From assembly GCF_019799965.1 (NCBI RefSeq), contig NZ_JABGCJ010000005.1, forward strand, positions 248,001 to 312,000: 64,000 nucleotides of DNA, read 5' to 3'. The stretch's first letter is position 1; every line of letters starts with the position of its first letter. The position numbers and the translations under genes were made by a program. Source of the stretch: Modestobacter italicus. Its GTDB lineage: Bacteria; Actinomycetota; Actinomycetes; Mycobacteriales; Geodermatophilaceae. Shown here piece by piece: positions 1-8,737 of the stretch. The notes beneath the pieces are model-generated. The model ran no database searches. It worked only from the letters and a program-made list of their open reading frames with translations, and was not told the origin of the DNA.

Positions 1-789
1 GTCGTCGGCCTCGGCGCGCTCGGCGTGGTCACCCGGGTGACCCTGGACGTCGAGCCCGCCTTCGAGGTGCGGCAGCGGGTGTTCGACCAGCTGCCGTGGG
101 CTGCACTGTTCGAGCACTTCGAGGACGTGGTCTCCAGCGGCTACAGCGTCAGCCTGTTCACCCTCTTCGGCGACGCCGTGGACATGGTCTGGGTGAAGTC
201 GCGCACCGACGCCGGGCCGGGCCCGGAGGGCGAGCTGTTCGGCGCCCGCGAGGCCGACGGCGAGCGGCACCCCATCCCCGGCATCGACCCGACCCCGACC
301 ACCCCGCAGCTGGGCGAGCCCGGGCTGTGGTCGGACCGCCTGCCGCACTTCCGGATGGGCTTCACCCCCAGCAACGGCGACGAGATCCAGTCCGAGTTCC
401 TGCTCCCCCGCGCCGACGCCGTCCCGGCGCTGGAGGCGCTGCTCCGGCTCGGCCCGCGGATCCGGCCGCTGCTGCAGACCTGCGAGATCCGCACCGTCGC
501 CGCCGACGACCTCTGGATGAGCACCGCGCACGAGCAGGACTCGGTGGCACTGCACTTCACCTGGGTGCCGGCGCAGGCCGAGGTGGAGGCACTGCTGGTC
601 GACCTGGAGGCGGCGCTGCTGCCGCTGGGTGCCCGCCCGCACTGGGGCAAGCTCTTCCTCGCCGACGCCGCGACGCTGGCACCCCGGTACGCCCATCACG
701 CCGACTTCGTCGCGCTGGTGCAGCGGCTCGACCCGCGCGGCGCCTTCACCAACGACTGGCTCGAGCGGTACGTCCTGCGCGCCGGCTGA
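1..789 (+). CDS. FAD-dependent alditol/xylitol oxidase, C-terminal part (5' end outside window)
   Basis: The reading frame is open from the first base, so the N-terminal FAD-binding half lies upstream. The 262 visible residues match the C-terminal half of the aldonolactone/alditol oxidase group of VAO-type flavoenzymes. The best signature is RPHWGKLF near the C-terminus, typical of alditol oxidase (AldO), followed by an ending of the type DPxGxFxNxWLxR. AldO enzymes oxidise the terminal hydroxyl of xylitol, sorbitol or similar polyols to the aldehyde, with reduction of O2 to H2O2. It converges on the sugar isomerase gene, and the neighbouring ABC importer and Gfo/Idh/MocA enzyme suit a role in polyol or sugar use. 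The substrate cannot be read from sequence. Confidence 0.85.
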   Translation, partial: VVGLGALGVVTRVTLDVEPAFEVRQRVFDQLPWAALFEHFEDVVSSGYSVSLFTLFGDAVDMVWVKSRTDAGPGPEGELFGAREADGERHPIPGIDPTPTTPQLGEPGLWSDRLPHFRMGFTPSNGDEIQSEFLLPRADAVPALEALLRLGPRIRPLLQTCEIRTVAADDLWMSTAHEQDSVALHFTWVPAQAEVEALLVDLEAALLPLGARPHWGKLFLADAATLAPRYAHHADFVALVQRLDPRGAFTNDWLERYVLRAG

Positions 790-793
790 CCTA

Positions 794-828
794 CCGGTCG
801 CGGGAGCCCCCGTGGCTCCCGCGACCGG
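794..828. terminator. Bidirectional hairpin terminator
   Basis: Perfect 15-bp inverted repeat with a 5-nt loop, placed between two convergent genes. There is no T-tract, as is usual in high-GC actinobacteria. It could end transcription from both sides. Confidence 0.65.
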
Positions 829-832
829 GGGC

Positions 833-1840
833 TCAGTTGCCGCTGGCGAACGCGGCGTCGAAGGCCGCCGCCGGCGGGTCGAACGCCAGCCGGCGGACGA
901 AGGCCAGCGCCTCGGGGGCACCCACCAGCCGGTCCATGCCGGCGTCCTCCCACTCCACCGAGATCGGCCCGGTGTAGCCGATGGTGTTGAGCATCCGGAA
1001 GCAGGCCTCCCACGGGACGTCGCCGTGACCGGTGGAGACGAAGTCCCAGCCGCGCCGCGGGTCGGCCCAGGGCAGGTGCGAGCCCATCCGGCCGTTGCGG
1101 CCGTTGCCGACCTGCTTCTTCGCGTCCTTGCAGTCGACGTGGTAGATCCGGTCCTTGAAGTCCCAGAGGAAGCCGACCGGGTCGAGGTCCTGCCAGACGA
1201 AGTGGCTGGGGTCCCAGTTCAGCCCGAACGCCTCGCGGTGGCCGATCGCCTCCAGGGTGCGCACCGTCGTCCAGTAGTCGTAGGCGATCTCCGAGGGGTG
1301 CACCTCGTGCGCGAACCGGACGCCGACCTCGTCGAACACGTCCAGGACCGGGTTCCACCGGTCGGCGAAGTCGGCGTAGCCGGCCTCGATCATCGACTCG
1401 GGCACCGGCGGGAACATCGCCACGGTCTTCCAGATGCTCGACCCGGTGAAGCCGACGACGACGTCCACGCCCAGGGCCCGGGCCGCCCGCGCGGTCGCCT
1501 TCATCTCCTCCGCCGCCCGCTGCCGGACGCCCTCGGGGTCGCCGTCCCCCCACACCCGGGGGTGCACCATGCCGCGGTGCCGCTCGTCGATCGGGTCGTC
1601 GCAGACCGCCTGGCCGTTGAGGTGGTTGGAGATGGCGAACACCTGCAGGCCGTGCCGCTCCAGCAGGTCGAGCTTCTCCTTGACGTAGGCCGGGTCCTCG
1701 GCGGCCCGGACGACGTCGAGGTGGTCGCCCCAGCAGGCGATCTCCAGGCCGTCGTAGCCCCACCCGGAGGCGAGCCGGCACACCTCCTCGAACGGAAGGT
1801 CGGCCCACTGGCCGGTGAACAGGGTGACGGGGCGGGGCAT
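833..1840 (-). CDS. Sugar phosphate isomerase/epimerase (xylose isomerase-like TIM barrel)
   Basis: A 335-residue protein of the AP endonuclease 2/xylose isomerase-like family. These are divalent-metal TIM barrels that isomerise or epimerise sugars and inositol derivatives. Metal-ligand style positions visible include the stretch around HEVHPSE, NWDPSHF, HVDCKD and the C-terminal SVEWED. The ATG at 1840 is chosen because AGGAGG lies just upstream; a 29-residue upstream extension is Arg/Pro-rich and unlike coding sequence. It follows the Gfo/Idh/MocA gene on the same strand after a 101-nt gap holding a possible hairpin. Such isomerase plus Gfo/Idh/MocA pairs are common in inositol and rare-sugar pathways. 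The exact substrate is unknown. Confidence 0.85.
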   Translation of the reverse strand: MPRPVTLFTGQWADLPFEEVCRLASGWGYDGLEIACWGDHLDVVRAAEDPAYVKEKLDLLERHGLQVFAISNHLNGQAVCDDPIDERHRGMVHPRVWGDGDPEGVRQRAAEEMKATARAARALGVDVVVGFTGSSIWKTVAMFPPVPESMIEAGYADFADRWNPVLDVFDEVGVRFAHEVHPSEIAYDYWTTVRTLEAIGHREAFGLNWDPSHFVWQDLDPVGFLWDFKDRIYHVDCKDAKKQVGNGRNGRMGSHLPWADPRRGWDFVSTGHGDVPWEACFRMLNTIGYTGPISVEWEDAGMDRLVGAPEALAFVRRLAFDPPAAAFDAAFASGN

Positions 1841-1896
1841 CGCTGGTCCTCCTCGAACGAACGGACGGGGTGTCGGCAACCCCCGCGCACTTGGTC

Positions 1897-1921
1897 GCGC
1901 GAAACCGCGCGCGGTTCGCGC
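1897..1921 (-). terminator. Possible intercistronic hairpin
   Basis: Near-perfect GC-rich inverted repeat around a GCGCGC centre, one base asymmetric, between the oxidoreductase and isomerase genes. It could attenuate readthrough or stabilise the mRNA end. Support is structural only. Confidence 0.35.
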
Positions 1922-1941
1922 GCGCAAGCGCGGGGGGCGGG

Positions 1942-3126
1942 TCAGGTGGGGATGTCGGTCCAGGTGGAGCGGGCGGCCGCGCTGCGTTCCACGGCGTCGA
2001 GCACCCGCTGCACCTGCAGCCCGTCGGCGAAGGACGGCGTGGGCTGCTCACCCGCGGCCAGCGCGGTGACCAGGTCGACGATCTGGTGGGTGAAGCCGTG
2101 CTCGTAGCCCAGCCCGTGACCGGCCGGCCACCAGGCGCCGACGTAGGGGTGCTCGGGCTCGGTGACCACGATCCGGCGGAAGCCTGCGGTCGCGGCCGGC
2201 TCGCTGCCGTCGTAGAAGTGCAGGACGTTCATGTCCTCGAAGTCGAACGCCAGGCTGCCGGCCGAGCCGTTGACCTCGATCCGGATGGCGTTCTTCCGGC
2301 CGAGGGCGAAGCGGGTGGCCTCGAAGGTGGCCAGCGCGCCCCCGGTGAACCGGCCGAGGAAGACGGCGGCGTCGTCCACGGTGACCTCGCCCATGCCCTC
2401 TCCCCCGACGCCCCCGAGCTTGCCGCTGCTGGCCGGCAGCGGGCGCTTGCGCACGAAGGTCTCCAGCACGGCGCTGACGCCGGTGATCCGCTGGCCGGTG
2501 ATGAACTGGGTGAGGTCGACGATGTGCGCGCCGATGTCCCCCAGCGCGCCGGAGCCGGCCTTCTCCCGCTGCAGCCGCCAGGACATCGGGGCGGCCGGGT
2601 CGGCGATCCAGTCCTGCAGGTACTGGGCGCGCACGTGCCGGATCTCCCCCAGCCGCCCGTCGGCGACCAGCCGGGCGGCGAAGGCGACCGCCGGCACCCG
2701 GCGGTAGGTGAAGCCGACCATCGCCCGGACGCCGGAGGCCGCGGCCCGCTCGGCCGCGGCGGCCATCGCCTCGGCCTCGGCCACCGTGTTGGCCAGCGGC
2801 TTCTCGCACAGCACGTGCTTGCCGGCCGCCAGCGCGGCGATCGCCATCTCGGCGTGGGTGTCGCCGGGGGTGCAGATGTCGACCAGGTCGACGTCGTCGC
2901 GTTCGAGGAGCCGCTGCCAGTCGGTCTCGGTCGACGACCAGCCGAGCCGGTCGGCGGCCTCGGTGACGCGGGCGGCGTCCCGGCCGGCGAGCACGGTCAG
3001 CTGAGGGTCCAGCGGGAGGTCGAAGAAGCGGGGCGCGGTACGCCACGCATGGGAGTGGGCGGCGCCCATGAAGGCGTGGCCGATGAGGCCGACGCGCAAC
3101 GGCGGCCGGGCGGGGTGGGTCATCAC
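1942..3126 (-). CDS. Gfo/Idh/MocA family NAD(P)-dependent oxidoreductase
   Basis: A 394-residue two-domain oxidoreductase. The N-terminal Rossmann segment begins [18 protein letters not shown] (about residues 10-27). The classic CEKPLANTV motif of this family follows, where the Lys is catalytic. The C-terminal half is the Gfo/Idh/MocA beta-sheet domain. Family members oxidise or reduce pyranoses, inositols or N-acetylated sugars. Two adjacent Met codons (3126 and 3123) could each be the start. The gene lies downstream of the ABC importer on the same strand, behind a strong hairpin, so it is probably part of the same regulon at lower expression. The true sugar is not determinable here. Confidence 0.88.
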   Translation of the reverse strand: MMTHPARPPLRVGLIGHAFMGAAHSHAWRTAPRFFDLPLDPQLTVLAGRDAARVTEAADRLGWSSTETDWQRLLERDDVDLVDICTPGDTHAEMAIAALAAGKHVLCEKPLANTVAEAEAMAAAAERAAASGVRAMVGFTYRRVPAVAFAARLVADGRLGEIRHVRAQYLQDWIADPAAPMSWRLQREKAGSGALGDIGAHIVDLTQFITGQRITGVSAVLETFVRKRPLPASSGKLGGVGGEGMGEVTVDDAAVFLGRFTGGALATFEATRFALGRKNAIRIEVNGSAGSLAFDFEDMNVLHFYDGSEPAATAGFRRIVVTEPEHPYVGAWWPAGHGLGYEHGFTHQIVDLVTALAAGEQPTPSFADGLQVQRVLDAVERSAAARSTWTDIPT

Positions 3127-3148
3127 AGGCTCCAGGGACGACGGGACC

Positions 3149-3185
3149 GGTGCCGCCGGTGACCGGTGCGGTCACCGGCGGCACC
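3149..3185 (-). terminator. Hairpin after the sugar-binding protein gene
   Basis: A perfect 15-bp inverted repeat with a 7-nt loop starts 12 nt after the stop of the binding-protein gene. It could terminate, or partly attenuate, transcription before the oxidoreductase gene. Confidence 0.65.
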
Positions 3186-3197
3186 CGGTCGGGGAGG

Positions 3198-4253
3198 TCA
3201 GGACTCGAACGCGTCGTCGATGTACTGGTCGACGTTCTCGGCGGTGACCACCGGCGCGTTCAGCACGATCTCCCGCGGCACCTCCTGCGACACCAGGTCG
3301 GACATGCTCTTGCCCTGGGCGACGAGCCGGGCCAGCGCGATGCCGTCGGCGGCCTGGGTCGCCGGGTAGATGACGGTCGCCTCCAGCACCGACTCGCCGG
3401 ACTGGATGTCCCGCATCGCGTTGGCCGAACCGGCGCCGCCGACCATGAAGAACTCGTCCCGGCCGGCGTTGTTGATCGCGGCCAGCACGCCGACGCCCTG
3501 GTCGTCGTCGTGGTTCCACAGCGCGTCGATCTGCGGGGCGGCCTGCAGCAGGTTCGCCGCCGCCTCCTCGCCGGACTCCACGGTGAACTCCGCGGCCACC
3601 CGGTTGTCGACATCCAGGCCGCAGTCGGCGAGCGCGTCGGCGAAGCCCTGGCTGCGCTCCTGGGTCAGCGGCAGCGAGTCGATGCCGGCGATCTCGGCCA
3701 CGACCGCGTCGGGCTGGTCGCCCAGCCGCGAGCAGATGTAGGTGCCGGCGGAGACGCCCATCCCGTAGTTGTCGCCCAGGATGGTGGCGCGGGCGGCGAA
3801 CGGGCTGGAGAACTCCCGGTCGACGTTGATCACCGGGATGCCGGCCTCCATCGCCCGCAGCGCCACCGGGGTGAGCGCGGCACCGTCGAAGGGCAGCAGC
3901 ACGATCGCGTCGACACCCTCGTTGATGAACGTCTCCACCTGGGCGATCTGCGCGCTGACGTCGTTGGTGCCCTCGGCGACGATCAGGTCGACGTCCTCGT
4001 GGCGGTCGGCCTCGGCCTGGGCGGCGTTGCTGATGCCGGCCATCCAGCCGTGGTCGGCGGCCGGTGCGGAGAAGCCGATCCGGACCGTCTCGCCGGTCTC
4101 GTCGTTGGAGCTGGCGACGTTGCTGCCGCCGTCGTCGGAGCCGGAGCTCTCCGGGGTGTTGCTGGTGCAGCCGGCCACCAGGGCACCGGCACCCACCAGG
4201 CAGACGGCGGTGGACAGCAGGCGACCGTACGGACGCTGCCTCGTTGCAGACAT
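3198..4253 (-). CDS. Sugar ABC transporter substrate-binding lipoprotein
   Basis: A 351-residue lipoprotein of the ribose/galactose-binding (periplasmic-binding protein type 1) family. It has an N-terminal signal peptide ending in a lipobox (LVAGC near residue 29), then a Ser/Asp-rich linker. Two alpha/beta lobes follow, with motifs such as AEGTNDVSAQIAQVETFI and a hinge-type NHDDDQGVGVL. It would be anchored outside the membrane and deliver a pentose, hexose or polyol to the permease. It is the third gene of an ATPase, permease, binding-protein operon and sits 147 nt after the permease, which allows separate expression of this abundant component. Confidence 0.9.
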   Translation of the reverse strand: MSATRQRPYGRLLSTAVCLVGAGALVAGCTSNTPESSGSDDGGSNVASSNDETGETVRIGFSAPAADHGWMAGISNAAQAEADRHEDVDLIVAEGTNDVSAQIAQVETFINEGVDAIVLLPFDGAALTPVALRAMEAGIPVINVDREFSSPFAARATILGDNYGMGVSAGTYICSRLGDQPDAVVAEIAGIDSLPLTQERSQGFADALADCGLDVDNRVAAEFTVESGEEAAANLLQAAPQIDALWNHDDDQGVGVLAAINNAGRDEFFMVGGAGSANAMRDIQSGESVLEATVIYPATQAADGIALARLVAQGKSMSDLVSQEVPREIVLNAPVVTAENVDQYIDDAFES

Positions 4254-4400
4254 GTTCTCTCCTCGCAGATCGCCGTCCTGGCTGCACTGCCAGGAGTCGG
4301 GGGTGGATCGGGTGGTGCGCCGGAGGCCGGACGGGCCGGTCGCCGGTGGCTGGTCCCGCGCAGCGGCTCGGAGCCGGGACGGGATCAGGTCTGAGTGGAC

Positions 4401-5561
4401 TCAGGTCGGGGGTCGGCCGCCGGAGTCGCCAGGTCGTGCGCCGGCCGGCCCACCCGGGGTGGCCGACCCGCCGGGCAGCGCGCCGGCCGGGCTGCCCGGG
4501 GTGGCTGCGCCGCGGGCCTTCTTGCGGGGGCGGGCCCCACCGGCGGCCAGCCGCTGCTGCAGCAGGACGGCGAGCACGATGATCACGCCGCGGGCCACCG
4601 CCTGCGCGGAGCTGGACAGGTTGTTCAGCGTGAAGACGTTGCCGAGCGTGGTGAAGATCAGCACGCCCAGGACGGTGCCGACGATGGTGCCGCGCCCACC
4701 CACCAGCAGCGTCCCGCCGATGACGACGGCGCCGATCGCGTCGAGCTCGAGCTGCGTGCCGTGGGTGGAGCTGCCGGTCGTCGTCCGGGCCATGAGCATG
4801 ACGGCAGCGATGCCGCAGGTGACCCCGGACAGCACGTACAGCCAGACGGTGTGCCGCTGCACCCTGATGCCGGCCAGCCGGGCGGCCTCGGCGTTGCCGC
4901 CGACGGCGAAGGTGCGGCGGCCGAAGGTCGTGCGGTTGAGCAGCACCCAGCCGGCCGCCGCGACCAGGGCGAAGATGATCACCAAGGTGGGGATGCCGAG
5001 GACGTCGCCGCCGAAGAACTCCAGGAAGCCCCGGTCCTGGACGATCTGCGTGCGCCGGTTGGCGATGATCTCTGCCAGGCCGCGGGCGGCCGCGAGCATC
5101 GCCAGGGTCGCGATGAAGGCGACGAGCTTGCCGTAGGCGATGACGATCCCGTTGACCAGCCCGGCACCGGCGCCGACCAGGACGGCGGTGACCACCATGA
5201 CGATCCAGTGGAAGTCCTCGGCCATCGCCTGGGTGGCCAGTGTGGTGGCCCAGACCGAGGAGAGCGCGACCAGCGCACCCACCGACAGGTCGATGCCGCC
5301 GCCGATGATCACGAAGGTCATCCCGACGCTGACCACGCCGACGACCGCGGCCAGCCGCAGGATCGTCAGCACGTTGTCCACGTCGACGAAGCGCCCGGGC
5401 GCGGTGACGGCGCCGACGACGCAGAGCAGCAGCAGGGCCACGACCAGCCCGAGGTTGCGGCCCAGCGGACCGGCCAGCAGGCCCGGGCCCTTGCCGCCCT
5501 CGTCGGCGGCCCCGGTGGTGCTGCCCGCCGGCGGTGTCGCTGTGGTGGTCTCGCTCATCAC
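4401..5561 (-). CDS. Sugar ABC transporter permease (RbsC-type)
   Basis: A 386-residue integral membrane protein of the BPD_transp_2 family with about eight to ten hydrophobic segments. It carries the RbsC-type signatures IIGGGIDLSVGALVALS and GAVVIGGTLLVGGRGTI. Cytoplasmic termini are hydrophilic, and the C-terminus carries an unusual Pro/Gly/Ala-rich tail of about 45 residues after the last membrane helix. Its ATG overlaps the stop of the upstream ATPase gene by four bases (ATGA), so the two are translationally coupled. It would form the membrane channel of the sugar importer. Confidence 0.9.
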   Translation of the reverse strand: MMSETTTATPPAGSTTGAADEGGKGPGLLAGPLGRNLGLVVALLLLCVVGAVTAPGRFVDVDNVLTILRLAAVVGVVSVGMTFVIIGGGIDLSVGALVALSSVWATTLATQAMAEDFHWIVMVVTAVLVGAGAGLVNGIVIAYGKLVAFIATLAMLAAARGLAEIIANRRTQIVQDRGFLEFFGGDVLGIPTLVIIFALVAAAGWVLLNRTTFGRRTFAVGGNAEAARLAGIRVQRHTVWLYVLSGVTCGIAAVMLMARTTTGSSTHGTQLELDAIGAVVIGGTLLVGGRGTIVGTVLGVLIFTTLGNVFTLNNLSSSAQAVARGVIIVLAVLLQQRLAAGGARPRKKARGAATPGSPAGALPGGSATPGGPAGARPGDSGGRPPT

Positions 5562-7141
5562 GCCACGTCCCCTTCGCGTGCGGCGCCGTCGGTGGCGGCC
5601 GCTCCTTCCATGACCAGGTCGAGCACCCGGTGCTCGTCGAGCTCCCCGGCGGGGGCGCGGGCGACGACGGCGCCGTCGGCCACCACCAGCACGTGGTCGG
5701 CCAGGCCGAGCACCTCCGGGATCTCGCTGGAGACGACCACCACGGCCACCCCGCGGTCGGCGAGCGCCCGGATGAGCGCGTAGATCTCCGAGCGGGCGCC
5801 GACGTCGACGCCCCGGGTGGGCTCGTCGAGCAGCAGCACCGTGCAGTCGCGCAGCAGCCAGCGGGCCAGCACGACCTTCTGCTGGTTGCCGCCGGACAGC
5901 GTGCGGACCTCGCGGTCGACGTCGACGGGCCGCAGGTCCAGCGCCTCGGCCTGCTCCCGGGCGGCCTGCTTCTCCGCTCCTCCGGACAGGTAGCCCCCGC
6001 GGGCGAACCGGGCCAGGCTGGCGAGGGTGATGTTGCGGTAGATCGGCTCGCCCAGCAGGAGGCCCTGGCTCTTGCGCTCCTCCGGCGCCAGCCCGACCCC
6101 CGCGTCGACGGCGGCGGCCACGTCGCCGGGCCGCAGCCGGCGTCCGGTGACCTGCACCGTGCCGGTGGTGGCCCGCCGGGCGCCGTAGACGGTCTCCAGG
6201 ATCTCCGACCGGCCCGAGCCCACGAGCCCGGCGAGGCCGAGCACCTCCCCCGGCCGGACGGCGAAGGAGACGTCGCTGAACCTGCCGAGGAGGGACAGGT
6301 CCCGCACCTCCAGCACCGGCTCGGCGGTCCGGCCGGGGAACTCGCGGCGCTCCGGGAAGACGTACTCGATCGTGCGGCCGGTCATCAGCGTGATGACCTC
6401 GGCGGTGGAGGTCTCCCGGGCCGGCAGCCCGGTGGCCACCGTGCGGCCGTCCTTGAGCACGGTGATCCGGTCGCCGACCTCGCGGATCTCCTCCAGTCGG
6501 TGGGAGATGTAGACGACGGCGACACCCTGCGCGGTGAGCTCGCGGACGACCTGGAAGAGGTGGTCGACCTCCTCGCCGTCCAGCACCGCCGACGGCTCGT
6601 CCATCACGATCAGCCGGACGTCCTGGGACAGCGCGCGGGCCATGCTGACCATCTGCTGGGCCGCCGCGGACAGCGAGCCGACCTCGGCGGTGGGCCGGAT
6701 CTCCGGGTGGCCGAGCCGGGCGAGCAGCTCACCGGCGGCACGGTTGGCCGCTGCCGGCCGGGTGATGCCGAGCCGGGACCGCTCCCGGCCGAGGAAGACG
6801 TTGTCGGCGACGGTCAGCCCGGCGACCAGGTCCAGCTCCTGGTAGATCGTCGCGATCCCCCGGGCCATCGCCACCTGCGGGTCGCCGAGGGTGACCGGCT
6901 CGCCCTCCCAGCGGATCTCCCCGGCGTCGGGCTGGTGCGCGCCGGCGAGGACCTTGATCAGCGTGGACTTGCCGGCGCCGTTCTGGCCCAGCAGGCAGTG
7001 CACCTCGCCGGCCCGGACGTCGAGGTCCACGCCGTCCAGGGCGCGGACGCCGGGGAACTGCTTGACGATGCCGCGCATCTCCAGCAGCGGCGTCGACGGC
7101 AGCGACGGTCCGCCGGACGGCGACGCGACGGACGTGCTCAC
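5558..7141 (-). CDS. Sugar ABC transporter ATP-binding protein (RbsA-type, two cassettes)
   Basis: A 527-residue fused double ABC ATPase. Cassette 1 has Walker A GQNGAGKST near residue 52 and the signature LSAAAQQMVSMARAL. Cassette 2 has the degenerate Walker A GLVGSGRSE and signature LSGGNQQKVVLARWL, as normal for RbsA/MglA proteins. I chose the GTG at 7141, which has GGAGA upstream. The longer frame to an ATG at 7252 would start upstream of the predicted transcription start and adds a non-family N-terminus. It is the first gene of the importer operon and sits behind the promoter and dyad at 7195-7263, probably controlled by the adjacent ROK regulator. Confidence 0.9.
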   Translation of the reverse strand: MSTSVASPSGGPSLPSTPLLEMRGIVKQFPGVRALDGVDLDVRAGEVHCLLGQNGAGKSTLIKVLAGAHQPDAGEIRWEGEPVTLGDPQVAMARGIATIYQELDLVAGLTVADNVFLGRERSRLGITRPAAANRAAGELLARLGHPEIRPTAEVGSLSAAAQQMVSMARALSQDVRLIVMDEPSAVLDGEEVDHLFQVVRELTAQGVAVVYISHRLEEIREVGDRITVLKDGRTVATGLPARETSTAEVITLMTGRTIEYVFPERREFPGRTAEPVLEVRDLSLLGRFSDVSFAVRPGEVLGLAGLVGSGRSEILETVYGARRATTGTVQVTGRRLRPGDVAAAVDAGVGLAPEERKSQGLLLGEPIYRNITLASLARFARGGYLSGGAEKQAAREQAEALDLRPVDVDREVRTLSGGNQQKVVLARWLLRDCTVLLLDEPTRGVDVGARSEIYALIRALADRGVAVVVVSSEIPEVLGLADHVLVVADGAVVARAPAGELDEHRVLDLVMEGAAATDGAAREGDVA

Positions 7142-7194
7142 GCGCGCTCTCCGCGGTCGGGACCGGTTGCGCCGGGCATCAGGACCAACTCCAG

Positions 7195-7220
7195 ACTTTT
7201 GCTCAACACTGAACAGAAGT
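7195..7220. promoter_or_regulatory. Candidate ROK repressor operator
   Basis: An 11-bp dyad with two mismatches and a 4-nt centre: left arm ACTTTTGCTCA, right arm TGAACAGAAGT. It is AT-rich against a very GC-rich background and lies just downstream of the predicted transcription start, a classic repressor position. Assignment to the ROK protein is inference from adjacency. Confidence 0.6.
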
Positions 7221-7233
7221 ACGTTGCGGGCAG

Positions 7234-7263
7234 ACCATATGACCACGCTCACAGGAGGGTCAA
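7234..7263 (-). promoter_or_regulatory. Promoter of the sugar ABC operon
   Basis: On the minus strand a -35 TTGACC (7258-7263) is followed by an 18-nt spacer and a -10 TATGGT (7234-7239). Both match the actinobacterial housekeeping consensus. Transcription would begin near 7228, upstream of the GTG at 7141. Confidence 0.6.
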
Positions 7264-7447
7264 GGTGCCGGCGCCGCGTTACCGAACCGCAACCGGCGGG
7301 CGCTCGGCCACCGACCGCGCAGGGGTCAGCTTGGGTGCGGGGCCGTGGGCCGGCAGTGCAGCAGCGCGGGCCGGGCCGTCGCGTGCCGGATGCGAGGTGA
7401 TCAGACCCGGCGCGCAGCGTGCGCGGGCCGGACCGGGAACGCTGGGG

Positions 7448-8665
7448 TCAGCGAGTGGGCGAGCTGCCGCGCACGGCGGCCCGGGCCGGGCCGGCCTCGT
7501 CGGCGGGCAGCAGCCGGGTGACCGACTCCTCGTCCAGGAACCCCTCGATCGCCATCAGCGCCGCGCCGAGCCGGCCGGAGAGGTCGGGTGCGTCGCTGAC
7601 GGTGATGTCCAGCGCCCGGGCGGCCAGGGGCAGCGAGCGACCGTAGACGGCCTCCCGGATGCCGGCCAGCAGCGGGGCCCCGGCCTGCGCCACCCCGCCG
7701 GTCATCACGATCCGGTGCGGGTTGAAGAAGTTGACCAGGCTGGCCAGCACCGTGCCGATGGTCCGGCCCGCGTCGCGGACCAGCTCCAGGGTGGGCCCGT
7801 CGCCCCGCGCCGCCAGCTCCAGCAGCTCACGCGTGGTGGCGACCGGCAGCCCGGCCGCCTGGGCGTCACGCAGCAGCGCCCCGCCCCCGGCGATCGCCTC
7901 CAGGCAGTTCTCGTTGCCGCAGCGGCAGACCACCGGCCGGCCACCCGGCGGCGACACCGAGATGTGCCCGATGTCGCCCGCGCTGCCCTGCGCCCCGCGG
8001 TACACCCGGCCGTCGACGATGATCCCGCAGCCGATGCCGGTGCCCACCTTGACGACCAGCACGTCCTCCACCGAGCCGGCCACGCCCATCTCGCCCAACG
8101 CCATCACGTTGACGTCGTTGTCGGCGTACACCGGGCAGTCGTAGCGGGCGAAGGCGCTGGGGATCGGGAAGTCGTGCCAGCCGGGCATGATCGGCGGGTG
8201 GACCGGCCGCCCGGTGGAGAACTCCACCGGCCCCGGCACCCCCACCCCCACGGCGCAGACGTCGGCCGGCGTGCGCCCGGCCTCGGCGAGCACCAGCTGG
8301 GCCAGCCGGTCCACCTCGGCGAGCACCGGGCCGGGGCCCTCGGCGATGTCGATCGGGTGCCCGACCGTGGCCAGCACCTGCGCGGACAGGTCGGTCACCG
8401 CGACGTCGACGCTGGTCACGCCCAGGTCGACGGCGAGCACGCAGCCGGCCCGGGCGTTGAACTGCAGCAGCGTGGGCGGCCGCCCGCCGGTGCTCCAGCC
8501 GCGGCCGCCCTCCTCCAGCAAGCCGGCCCCGATCAGCTGGTCGACCCGCGCACTGACGGTGTTCCGCGAGGCCCCGGTGAGCGCCACCAGCTCCGCCCGG
8601 CTGTGCGCCCGGCCGGTGCGCACGTGGTGCAGCAGCGCGCCGGCCGAGGCGGAGGGGTGGACCAC
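7448..8665 (-). CDS. ROK family transcriptional repressor
   Basis: A 405-residue protein with an N-terminal winged helix-turn-helix (about residues 10-65, ELVALTGASRNTVSARVDQL). A ROK sugar-kinase-like domain follows. The zinc-binding motif CRCGNENCLE (about residues 246-255) and the ATPase-like VDLGVTSVDVAV segment are both present. ROK regulators of the XylR/NagC type bind a sugar in the kinase fold and release DNA. It sits directly upstream of the importer operon on the same strand and probably represses it through the dyad at 7195-7220. A kinase activity is possible but unlikely given the HTH. Confidence 0.9.
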   Translation of the reverse strand: MVHPSASAGALLHHVRTGRAHSRAELVALTGASRNTVSARVDQLIGAGLLEEGGRGWSTGGRPPTLLQFNARAGCVLAVDLGVTSVDVAVTDLSAQVLATVGHPIDIAEGPGPVLAEVDRLAQLVLAEAGRTPADVCAVGVGVPGPVEFSTGRPVHPPIMPGWHDFPIPSAFARYDCPVYADNDVNVMALGEMGVAGSVEDVLVVKVGTGIGCGIIVDGRVYRGAQGSAGDIGHISVSPPGGRPVVCRCGNENCLEAIAGGGALLRDAQAAGLPVATTRELLELAARGDGPTLELVRDAGRTIGTVLASLVNFFNPHRIVMTGGVAQAGAPLLAGIREAVYGRSLPLAARALDITVSDAPDLSGRLGAALMAIEGFLDEESVTRLLPADEAGPARAAVRGSSPTR

Positions 8666-8737
8666 GACGTCATGGTGGCACGCGGACCGGTGACCGGCGG
8701 CACACGCGGCGTGCGGACCGGCCGGGAGGGAGCCGGC

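Larger units (their letters stand above)
7142..7447. other. 306-nt regulatory intergenic region
   Basis: This gap separates the ROK regulator stop from the ATPase start. It holds the promoter and dyad described separately and an 87-nt or so leader. Nothing else recognisable is seen in bases 7264-7447, which would be the 3' side of the regulator transcript. Confidence 0.6.

Noticed and set aside
7142-7252. Longer start for the sugar ABC ATPase at ATG 7252
   Set aside because: It lies upstream of the predicted transcription start, lacks a ribosome site and adds a non-family N-terminus.
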